Of a stretch of 12,092 nt of DNA, positions 6,324 to 12,092 are shown one piece after another (positions within the stretch are counted from its first letter, which is position 1; each line of letters starts with the position of its first letter). A program made the translations under genes and the position numbers. The stretch is from the NCBI GenBank assembly GCA_023231165.1, contig JALNVY010000052.1, forward strand, positions 1 through 12,092, read 5' to 3'. The notes beneath the pieces are model-generated. The model saw only the letters and a list, made by a program, of their open reading frames with translations. It had not been told where the DNA came from and made no database searches. The DNA comes from Syntrophales bacterium (GTDB lineage: Bacteria > Desulfobacterota > Syntrophia > Syntrophales > UBA8958).

Positions 6324-6652
6324 ATGTTGAACAACTTTATGACGCGATGAAAAAGGTTCAGGAGCCAAAGGGTTATTTCTTTAACATAAACAAACTATGG
6401 GTGCTCGAAATCCTGCGCGATCTCCTGGTCAACAGGGAACGCTACGGTTATATGTCCTGTCCCTGCCGTCTATCGGCCGGGGATCGGGAAAAAGACAAAG
6501 ATATCATTTGCCCCTGCGCCTACCGTGCTGCCGATGTGGCGGAGTTCGGCAGTTGCTACTGCAATCTTTACGTCTCCAGGGAGTGGAATGATGATCTCAT
6601 CGAACATGGTTATGTTCCCGAGCGTCGCCCCTTAGATAAAATGGCCTTCTGA
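6320..6652 (+). CDS. Ferredoxin-thioredoxin reductase catalytic-subunit-like [4Fe-4S] protein
   Basis: A 110-residue protein with six cysteines in the FTR pattern: CPC (47-49), CPC (64-66), CYC (79-81). In plant and cyanobacterial FTR, four of these cysteines hold a [4Fe-4S] cluster and two form the active disulfide that accepts electrons from ferredoxin and passes them to thioredoxin. By alignment the cluster ligands here would be Cys47, 64, 66 and 79 and the disulfide Cys49-Cys81. The spacers are 14 and 12 residues, while the cyanobacterial enzyme has 16 and 8, and the third motif is CYC rather than CHC. No variable subunit gene is nearby, as usual for FTR-like proteins of anaerobes. It starts inside the stop region of the glutaredoxin gene, with GGGGA just upstream. 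A ferredoxin to Grx relay is the likely role; this is inference from coupling. Confidence 0.85.
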   Translation: MNVEQLYDAMKKVQEPKGYFFNINKLWVLEILRDLLVNRERYGYMSCPCRLSAGDREKDKDIICPCAYRAADVAEFGSCYCNLYVSREWNDDLIEHGYVPERRPLDKMAF

Positions 6653-6653
6653 C

Positions 6654-7622
6654 ATGAAGATGCCTGCTCCGATCCTGGTCACGGGTAATCTACCCGCTTC
6701 CGTTCTGGATACCCTAAAAAGGGAATTCCAAGTGGAATGCCACGCAGAAGATCGTCCCATGTCCCGGTCAAAACTACTTCATTCCATCCGTGACAAGATC
6801 GGGTTGTTATCCATGATCACCGATGACATCGACGGAGAGCTTCTCGATTATGCTCCCAAGCTGATCATGATTGCAAACATGGCCGTAGGCTATAACAATA
6901 TCGATCTCGAGGCGGCAGCCAAACGCGGCATTCTCGTATCCAACACCCCCGGAGTCCTGACCGAGGCTACAGCGGATCTGGCTTTCTCCCTCATCCTTGG
7001 CACCGCAAGACGTATTGCCGAAGGCGATCGCATGGTCCGGGAGGGACGTTTCAGCTTCTGGGCTCCGTTTCACTTTCTGGGGAGGGATGTATCCGGAAAG
7101 ACCCTCGGGATCATCGGGATGGGAAGAATTGGTAAGGCCGTTGCCCGACGGGCCAGGGGTTTTCAGATGCCAATCCTTTATTTTAGCAGAAATCCCCTGG
7201 AGAAGACCGAGGAAGAGGAGCTTAATGCCCATTACGTCCCCTTGAACAACCTGTTGGGAGAATCAGACTTCGTCTCTCTCCATATACCTCTTTCTTCGGT
7301 AACAAGGCATTTCATCAGTGAAAAGGAGTTTTCCCTGATGAAGACGACTGCTTTCCTCATCAATACCTCCCGCGGTCCTGTCGTCGATGAAAAGGCGCTC
7401 CTCGAAGCCCTGCAAAATAGAATAATTGCCGGCGCCGGAATTGATGTTTATGAAAATGAACCGGCCATAACGCCTGGTCTCGAAAAACTGGATCAGGTTC
7501 TCCTTCTGCCACATGTGGGCAGCGCTACCCTGGAAACCCGGACCAGGATGGCAGCGATGGCAGCCGGGAATCTGCTCGCCGGTCTGCGGGGTGAGGCGCC
7601 GCCCAATCTGATCAATCCGTAA
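6654..7622 (+). CDS. D-isomer-specific 2-hydroxyacid dehydrogenase (glyoxylate/hydroxypyruvate reductase-like)
   Basis: A 322-residue, full-length cytoplasmic oxidoreductase that interconverts a 2-oxo acid and a D-2-hydroxy acid. The order is an N-terminal catalytic half with NMAVGYNNIDLEAA (75-88), the dinucleotide fold with GMGRIG (155-160), then the catalytic Arg240 (NTSRGPVVDE), Glu269 (DVYENEP) and His287 (LPHVGSAT). The segment after the second strand, YFSRN (177-181), has serine and arginine in place of an acidic residue, which favours NADPH over NADH. The sequence is closest in character to glyoxylate/hydroxypyruvate reductases (GyaR/GhrB/GRHPR), but the substrate is not proven. The start lies one base after the preceding stop, so it depends on coupling; there is no clear Shine-Dalgarno, and ATG at 6660 is possible. 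Confidence 0.9.
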   Translation: MKMPAPILVTGNLPASVLDTLKREFQVECHAEDRPMSRSKLLHSIRDKIGLLSMITDDIDGELLDYAPKLIMIANMAVGYNNIDLEAAAKRGILVSNTPGVLTEATADLAFSLILGTARRIAEGDRMVREGRFSFWAPFHFLGRDVSGKTLGIIGMGRIGKAVARRARGFQMPILYFSRNPLEKTEEEELNAHYVPLNNLLGESDFVSLHIPLSSVTRHFISEKEFSLMKTTAFLINTSRGPVVDEKALLEALQNRIIAGAGIDVYENEPAITPGLEKLDQVLLLPHVGSATLETRTRMAAMAAGNLLAGLRGEAPPNLINP

Positions 7623-7642
7623 GTGCTGAGGTAAAATATCCC

Positions 7643-8206
7643 ATGCCCTTTAAATTCTCACGACTGGAAATACCGGAGATTATCCTGATTGAAGCTAAGC
7701 AGTTTCCCGATGAACGGGGCTACTTCGCAGAGACCTATAAGCGAAGCGATTTCAGCGCTGCCGGCATTCCGGAACTTTTTGTTCAGGACAACTTCTCCTT
7801 TTCAAAACGGGGGGCCATCCGGGGACTACACTATCAAAAAGAACCGATGGCTCAAGGCAAACTCGTAATGGTCTGTTACGGAGAAATATATGATGTCGCC
7901 GTCGATATCCGTCATGGGTCTCCTACCTTCGGCCACTGGGTGGGAGAGAAACTTACGACCATAAACGGAATGATGCTCTACATCCCCCCCGGTTTTGCCC
8001 ACGGATTCTCCGTATTAAGCGCAGAAGCGGTCGTTTCGTATAAGGTCACCAAAGAATACGCTGCGGCCCTGGACCGGGGCATTGTCTGGAATGATCCGGA
8101 TATCGACATCCCCTGGCATGTTGAAGCACCGCTGCTATCCCCGAAAGACGCCGCTCTGCCTCGGCTTCGGGAAGCCGACTGTAATTTTACATATCATACG
8201 GAATAA
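7643..8206 (+). CDS. rfbC: dTDP-4-dehydrorhamnose 3,5-epimerase
   Basis: A 187-residue cupin enzyme of the RmlC family, normal in length. It inverts C3 and C5 of dTDP-4-keto-6-deoxyglucose on the way to dTDP-L-rhamnose. The signature stretches are FPDERGYFAETY (21-32), QDNFSFSKRGAIRGLHYQ (48-65) with the catalytic base His63, GKLVMVCYGEIYDVAVDIR (72-90) with Lys73, IPPGFAHGF (114-122), and SYKVTKEY with the catalytic Tyr133. The other three rhamnose genes (rfbA, rfbB, rfbD) are not in the window, so it is either detached from its pathway or makes another deoxysugar. The SDR just downstream is YdfG-like and is not RfbD. The gene has GAGGT ten bases before the ATG and lies 20 bases after the dehydrogenase. 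Confidence 0.92.
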   Translation: MPFKFSRLEIPEIILIEAKQFPDERGYFAETYKRSDFSAAGIPELFVQDNFSFSKRGAIRGLHYQKEPMAQGKLVMVCYGEIYDVAVDIRHGSPTFGHWVGEKLTTINGMMLYIPPGFAHGFSVLSAEAVVSYKVTKEYAAALDRGIVWNDPDIDIPWHVEAPLLSPKDAALPRLREADCNFTYHTE

Positions 8207-8211
8207 GGGGG
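8205..8211 (+). promoter_or_regulatory. Ribosome binding site deciding the SDR start
   Basis: AAGGGGG lies six bases before ATG at 8218. An in-frame TTG at 8212 touches this site directly and so cannot use it; the ATG is the natural start. Confidence 0.7.
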
Positions 8212-8217
8212 TTGACC

Positions 8218-8991
8218 ATGGAAAACCGTATTCAAGGAAAGCGAATCCTCATCACCGGGGCAAGCGCCGGTATCGGCAAGGCTTGCGCTGAGAAGTTGGC
8301 TGCTTCGGGCGCCAACCTGATCCTCGCCGCCCGGCGCCTCGACAGGCTGCACAATATCCGTCAGGAACTGTCAGAAAGATACCGCGTGGCAATAGATGTG
8401 TTTCCTCTTGATGTTCGGGATAGAACAGCGGTGGAGAGCTTTTCCCGGCAACTGAAAGACCAGGACCTGATTCCTGATATTCTGATCAACAACGCCGGCC
8501 TCGCCTCTGGCCTCGACCATCTTCAATCCGGAAATTTTGAAGACTGGGACCGGATGATTGACACCAATATCAAGGGCCTCCTCAACGTTTCCCGCTTCAT
8601 TATTCCCCTTATGGTGGCGGCCGACCGTGGACATGTCGTTAATGTGGGCAGCCTTGCCGGCTATCAGGTCTATCCTAAGGGAAACGTATATAACGCCACA
8701 AAATTCGCTGTCCGTGCCCTTTCTGAAGGTATGAATATCGACCTGGCCGGAACGGCAATCCGTGTATCCATGGTCTGCCCCGGAGCGGCAAATACGGAAT
8801 TCTCGGAGGTCCGCTTCCACGGTGATCGGAAAGCCGCCGAAAAAATTTATCAGGGCTTTACACCCCTGAGCGCCGAGGATGTGGCCGAGGCCATCTTCTT
8901 CATCATCAACGCCCCGGCCCACGTTAACATCCAGAATATCCTGCTCACACCGACGGCCCAGCGAAACGTCTATTGCGTGGACCGCACGTAA
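8218..8991 (+). CDS. Short-chain dehydrogenase/reductase, YdfG-like (NADP 3-hydroxy acid dehydrogenase type)
   Basis: A 257-residue classical SDR. The NADP-binding motif is TGASAGIG (13-20), with AARR (37-40) after the second strand favouring NADP(H); NNAG (91-94), the catalytic Ser145 (NVGSLAG), and Tyr158-x3-Lys162 (YNATK) follow. The C-terminal part with TEFSEVRFHGD, AEKIYQG, PLSAEDVAEAI and PAHVNIQNI closely follows the E. coli YdfG pattern, an enzyme that oxidises or reduces L-allo-threonine, serine and 3-hydroxy acids and also reduces malonic semialdehyde. The natural substrate here is unknown. It starts 11 bases after rfbC and is the last gene of the plus-strand run, ending 13 bases from the convergent Fe-ADH gene, with no terminator hairpin visible between them. 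Confidence 0.9.
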   Translation: MENRIQGKRILITGASAGIGKACAEKLAASGANLILAARRLDRLHNIRQELSERYRVAIDVFPLDVRDRTAVESFSRQLKDQDLIPDILINNAGLASGLDHLQSGNFEDWDRMIDTNIKGLLNVSRFIIPLMVAADRGHVVNVGSLAGYQVYPKGNVYNATKFAVRALSEGMNIDLAGTAIRVSMVCPGAANTEFSEVRFHGDRKAAEKIYQGFTPLSAEDVAEAIFFIINAPAHVNIQNILLTPTAQRNVYCVDRT

Positions 8992-9004
8992 ATGAGGATT
9001 TACT

Positions 9005-10171
9005 TCATACACACAATTCAAGAATTTTAATTATCGCTTCTTTGTTGTATGTTTTCAGCCCCCATATCTGGGCCAGAGCAGTGGCATTTTCAGCGATTTT
9101 CTCGATATCCTGAGCAGGGATTTGCGCCTCCCGTAATGAAACGGGGCTACCGATCAAGGAAAACCATTTTTTGAGCCGGTCAATACCTGCCAGGGCCGCT
9201 TCCTCGTCTTTTTCTACTGGAACGCTAAAGACCTCTCTTGCCAATCTCGCAAAACGTCCAGCCTTGTTCTGGAGCTGCGACTTCATCCACCCGGGAAGTA
9301 TAATGGAAAGTCCGGCGCCGTGAGCGATATCATAAAGGGCGCTCAGGGAGTGCTCGATCATATGGACAGGAAGGGCGACCTGTCCCATCCCCGCCGTGGT
9401 CAGGCCATTGAAGGCCAGGGTGGCCGCCCACATCATGTTGGCACGGGCGTCATAATCTTCCGGCTGCTGAAGAATCGTTTCCGTGGCCCCCATGATGGTC
9501 TTCATCAAACCTTCGACCATCCCGTCCTGCAAGGGGCTGGGATTTGCTTCCGTGTTATTGAAATAGCCCTCAAGCATGTGTGTCACGGCGTCAACGGCGC
9601 TATAGGCGCTGTAAGCCCTATCCAGAGTGAAGAGGACCGACGGATCGAGAATGGAGACCTTCGGTTGGATATGGAGAGAGCGGATGCTGTATTTCTGCCT
9701 GCCTTCTTCTCTGGTAATCACAGCGGCAGCATTCATTTCGGAGGCGCTGGCAGATATGGTAACGACTGTCAAAACGGGAAGGGCTGCCTGGATAGTTTTC
9801 TTGTAGGTAAATAAATCCCAGACATCGTGATCAGCCATGACGCCTGCGGAAATGGTCTTGGCCGTATCGATGACGCTTCCTCCACCCACAGCAAGAATAA
9901 CATCGACATCCTCCCGCTTAGCAGTTTCAATCCCCTGCACGGCGTGAGAAAGGACCGGATTCGAGCGAACACCGGGAAATTCGACCACCGAAAGTTGACT
10001 CTCAGAGAGCGAGGACATTACTTGATCATAGACGCCATTTTTCTTGATACTGCCCTGTCCATAGACCAGCAAGACTTTTTTCCCGAATCGCGCCGCCTCC
10101 TGTCCAATCCGTTTGATCTGACCCTGGCCAAAAATAATCTTTGTGGGGTTCTCAAAAATGAAGTTTTGCAT
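9005..10171 (-). CDS. Iron-containing alcohol dehydrogenase, YqhD/butanol-dehydrogenase-like
   Basis: A 388-residue group III alcohol dehydrogenase, full length. It reduces aldehydes to alcohols in the cytoplasm, or the reverse. Marks are the N-terminal NPTKIIFGQGQI, YGQGSIKKNG (37-46) where the NADPH ribose phosphate binds in relatives, GGGSVIDTAK (96-105), and the metal ligands Asp194 and His198 (DAVTH), His270 and His284, spaced exactly as in E. coli YqhD. The residue after Gly38 is Gln, not Asp, which argues for NADPH. Likely substrates are short aldehydes such as butyraldehyde, or toxic aldehydes, by family. The start has AAAGGA eight bases upstream and a strong promoter behind it. It is transcribed against the reductase operon and apart from the acyl-CoA synthetase, whose divergent promoter region it shares. 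Confidence 0.92.
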   Translation of the reverse strand: MQNFIFENPTKIIFGQGQIKRIGQEAARFGKKVLLVYGQGSIKKNGVYDQVMSSLSESQLSVVEFPGVRSNPVLSHAVQGIETAKREDVDVILAVGGGSVIDTAKTISAGVMADHDVWDLFTYKKTIQAALPVLTVVTISASASEMNAAAVITREEGRQKYSIRSLHIQPKVSILDPSVLFTLDRAYSAYSAVDAVTHMLEGYFNNTEANPSPLQDGMVEGLMKTIMGATETILQQPEDYDARANMMWAATLAFNGLTTAGMGQVALPVHMIEHSLSALYDIAHGAGLSIILPGWMKSQLQNKAGRFARLAREVFSVPVEKDEEAALAGIDRLKKWFSLIGSPVSLREAQIPAQDIEKIAENATALAQIWGLKTYNKEAIIKILELCV

Positions 10172-10202
10172 CTTTTTTTCCTTTCAAGATAAATAATAAT
10201 TG

Positions 10203-10231
10203 ACTATACTAATCCCGTTGATGCTTGTCAA
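10203..10231 (-). promoter_or_regulatory. Strong sigma70-type promoter for the Fe-ADH
   Basis: On the minus strand a perfect TTGACA (10231-10226) is followed by 17 bases and TATAGT (10208-10203), five of six matches. Transcription should begin near 10196, giving a leader of about 25 bases that includes the AAAGGA ribosome binding site. No operator-like palindrome is obvious around it. Confidence 0.72.
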
Positions 10232-10288
10232 CAATCCTCAGCGCGTTCCACCTGGCCGCGGAGTACAATTATTCCGAAGCCGACATTA

Positions 10289-10304
10289 ATTGCGAAAAAG
10301 CAAT
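10289..10304. repeat. Small inverted repeat in the divergent Fe-ADH / acyl-CoA synthetase region
   Basis: ATTGC-GAAAAA-GCAAT forms a five-pair stem with a six-base loop, 46 bases before the synthetase start. It could be an operator or chance in AT-rich DNA. A clear plus-strand promoter could not be picked out; TTGCGA (10290-10295) with TTTAAC 17 bases on is a poor candidate. Confidence 0.25.
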
Positions 10305-10349
10305 GTTTTGATTTTAACAATTGCTAAATAACTTAGAGGAGGGAAATTC

Positions 10350-12092
10350 ATGAAAGAAAAGAATGACCTGGATGCGCTTTTCAAACCCCGTAGTGTCGCT
10401 CTGATCGGCGCTTCCGGAACCCCCGGCAAACTTGGCTACGACATTCTTTATAATCTTATCCATGCCGGATTCAAGGGGCCGATCTACCCTATCAATCCCA
10501 AAGCGGATGAACTCCTCGGACTGAAGGCTTACCCGGACATTACGGCAACACCGTCCCCCGCCGAACTGGCCGTCATTGTTATCCCTTCCAAAGCAGTATG
10601 CGGCGCCATTGAGAAATGCGGCCAGAAAGGGGTCAAGGCAGCCGTCGTTGTTACGGGAGGGTTTGCCGAGGCTGGGGAGGCAGGGGGAAAGCTTCAGTTG
10701 GAGTTGGCCGAAGTTGCCCATCGCTATGGCATCCGTGTCGTCGGACCCAACTGCCAGGGGATCAATTATCCTCACCATCACCTCTGCGCTTCCTGGCCGC
10801 TCCTGATAAACAAGGGAGGAATGGCCTTTATTTCCCAGAGCGGTACGGTAGGCGCCGCCCTTATGGATTGGGCAAGCGAGGAACATTTAGGAGTCAGCGT
10901 CTTTGTCAGCCTGGGTAACCGCGCTGATGTCGACGAATCGGATTGCATCCGGTATTTCGATAATGATCCACATACCAAGGTTATCGCCATCTACATGGAG
11001 GGTGTCAAGAGACCGCAGCATTTTCTCGAATCCCTATCCAAGGCGAGAAAGCCGGTGGTCATCCTCAAGGCCGGAAGAACGGCCCGGGGCCGCATCGCTG
11101 CCGAGAGCCATACCAAATCCCTCGCAGGAACCGATGAAATCTATAATGCCATTTTTAACAAATACCGGGTCCACCGGGCCGACAATCTGGAGGAACTTTA
11201 TGATTTCGCCAAGGCCCTGGCTTACATGAAGAAGCCGAAAGGAAGACGTCTCCTGAATATTTCCAGTTCCGGAGGAGCAGCAATTCTCGGCATTGATGAG
11301 GCTGAAAAACTTGGCTTCGAAAATCCCGCCCCGAGTCAAGCTTTAAAGGAGAAACTGAGATCTTTTCTTCCCGCCCATTGCGGCGTCACGAACCCCATTG
11401 ACCTGACCGGCGACGCCATCACCGACCCCAGCCTCTACTCAAAGGCTATCGCCGCAGCAAAAAGCGATTTTGATACGAGCGTGGTAATTTTTGGCGACCC
11501 TATCCATGGCGCCGCTGATATCGTCACCGGCGACGGCGAGCTGATCGTTTTTTGCGGGGGGGCCGACGTGGAGCGTGAGGAGGCCAGAAAAATGCACGAA
11601 AAGGGGATTCCCGTCTACCCGACGCCCGAGCGGGCAATCAGGGCACTATACCAACTTGTACGGTTTGATCCTCCCAAAACCGTTAAAGAGAAACGTCACA
11701 AAGAAATAGTACGGCCTGACATAAGCCTACTTTCCGTTAACGAGTCTCTATCATTGATGAAGAGGTACGGCATAACTGCCGTCGATACGTTTTTAGCAGC
11801 AACGGCAAAAGAGGCAGTCTCCCTCGCCAAAAAAATTGGCTCGCCAGTAGCATTGAAGATCGCTTCCCCGGATGTTGCTCACAAAACAGACGTTGGCGGG
11901 GTGCGCCTTAATATCTCCACATCGGCGGAAATCCGGCAAGCCTATGTGGGAATCATGACCGGCATCAACTCAGCCAGCCCCAAGGCAAGGATTGACGGCG
12001 TCACCGTATCTCCCATGGCAGGAGCGGAGGGTCTGGAAGTGATCATCGGCATCATTCGGGATCCCCAATACGGTCATGCCCTAATGTTTGGA
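10350..12092 (+). CDS. NDP-forming acyl-CoA synthetase (acetate--CoA ligase, ADP-forming), 3' end beyond window
   Basis: The frame is open for 581 codons up to the right edge. It is a fused alpha-beta enzyme that converts acyl-CoA, ADP and phosphate to the free acid, ATP and CoA, conserving energy in fermenting organisms. Domains in order: CoA-binding Rossmann domain (SVALIGASGTPGKLGY, about 15-30; YPINPKADELLGLKAYP), first ligase domain (VVGPNCQGIN; FISQSGTVGAA), second ligase domain with the phosphorylated-histidine loop SHTKSLAG (His254), and the ATP-grasp start (from about 460) with KIASPDVAHKTDVGGVRL (His511, matching the beta-subunit histidine). The usual SHTG is SHTK here. The C-terminal ATP-grasp half (roughly 110-130 residues) is missing past the edge. 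GAGGAGGG (10336-10343) six bases before ATG is an excellent ribosome binding site. The acid it makes cannot be read from sequence. Confidence 0.9.
   Translation, partial: MKEKNDLDALFKPRSVALIGASGTPGKLGYDILYNLIHAGFKGPIYPINPKADELLGLKAYPDITATPSPAELAVIVIPSKAVCGAIEKCGQKGVKAAVVVTGGFAEAGEAGGKLQLELAEVAHRYGIRVVGPNCQGINYPHHHLCASWPLLINKGGMAFISQSGTVGAALMDWASEEHLGVSVFVSLGNRADVDESDCIRYFDNDPHTKVIAIYMEGVKRPQHFLESLSKARKPVVILKAGRTARGRIAAESHTKSLAGTDEIYNAIFNKYRVHRADNLEELYDFAKALAYMKKPKGRRLLNISSSGGAAILGIDEAEKLGFENPAPSQALKEKLRSFLPAHCGVTNPIDLTGDAITDPSLYSKAIAAAKSDFDTSVVIFGDPIHGAADIVTGDGELIVFCGGADVEREEARKMHEKGIPVYPTPERAIRALYQLVRFDPPKTVKEKRHKEIVRPDISLLSVNESLSLMKRYGITAVDTFLAATAKEAVSLAKKIGSPVALKIASPDVAHKTDVGGVRLNISTSAEIRQAYVGIMTGINSASPKARIDGVTVSPMAGAEGLEVIIGIIRDPQYGHALMFG

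Noticed and set aside
8371..9021. A 216-codon open frame on the minus strand opposite the SDR
   Set aside because: It covers the well-supported YdfG-like gene in antisense, shows no family motif and runs through the neighbouring stop region.
8989..9030. Possible bidirectional terminator between SDR and Fe-ADH
   Set aside because: The only inverted repeat is AATTC-AA-GAATT, AT-rich and inside the Fe-ADH coding end; no GC-rich stem with T run is seen.
1..12092. Mobile elements, tRNA/rRNA genes, CRISPR arrays or defence systems
   Set aside because: No transposase, integrase, long direct or terminal repeats, repeat-spacer pattern or structured RNA gene was seen; the genes are of housekeeping and metabolic type.

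Overview
The window is ordinary bacterial chromosome, densely packed and moderately GC-rich. The protein set suggests an anaerobic deltaproteobacterium (Desulfobacterota), possibly of the Syntrophales type. The evidence is a mitochondrial-EFG1-like (spdEFG1-type) elongation factor G, an NDP-forming acyl-CoA synthetase, a ferredoxin-thioredoxin-reductase-like protein beside a glutaredoxin, and an iron-dependent alcohol dehydrogenase. This taxonomic call is inference from family resemblance. I see no tRNA, rRNA, CRISPR array, insertion sequence or phage gene.

Layout. Positions 1-161 hold the 3' end of an EamA/DMT transporter on +, followed by a class V (serine/alanine-glyoxylate type) aminotransferase (185-1294, +). 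It converges on a minus-strand pair: a RecA/KaiC-like P-loop ATPase of unknown role (1308-2021) downstream of the EF-G gene (2073-4178). The EF-G frame is interrupted by one in-frame TAG at 3012-3014. A 209-base divergent region (4179-4387) has a good sigma70-type promoter for EF-G, a second candidate promoter for the plus strand, and a leader that can fold into two hairpins.

Positions 4388-8991 are a tightly spaced plus-strand run that looks like one operon or two: SAM-dependent methyltransferase, YkgJ-type cysteine-cluster protein, Dabb protein, glutaredoxin, FTR-type iron-sulfur protein, D-2-hydroxyacid dehydrogenase, RfbC epimerase and YdfG-like short-chain dehydrogenase. It converges on an iron-containing alcohol dehydrogenase (9005-10171, -). 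A second short divergent region holds a consensus-like promoter for that gene. From 10350 to the window end runs an NDP-forming acyl-CoA synthetase, open at the right edge.

How the genes may work together: the central run is rich in redox functions. Grx plus FTR could form a ferredoxin-driven thiol relay, and three NAD(P)H-dependent carbonyl reductases (D-hydroxyacid dehydrogenase, SDR, Fe-ADH) lie close by. The NDP-forming synthetase would recover ATP from acyl-CoA. The most notable observation is the amber codon inside an otherwise intact EF-G. It could be sequencing error, a real nonsense mutation or readthrough, and sequence alone cannot decide. I found no clearly new multi-gene system.
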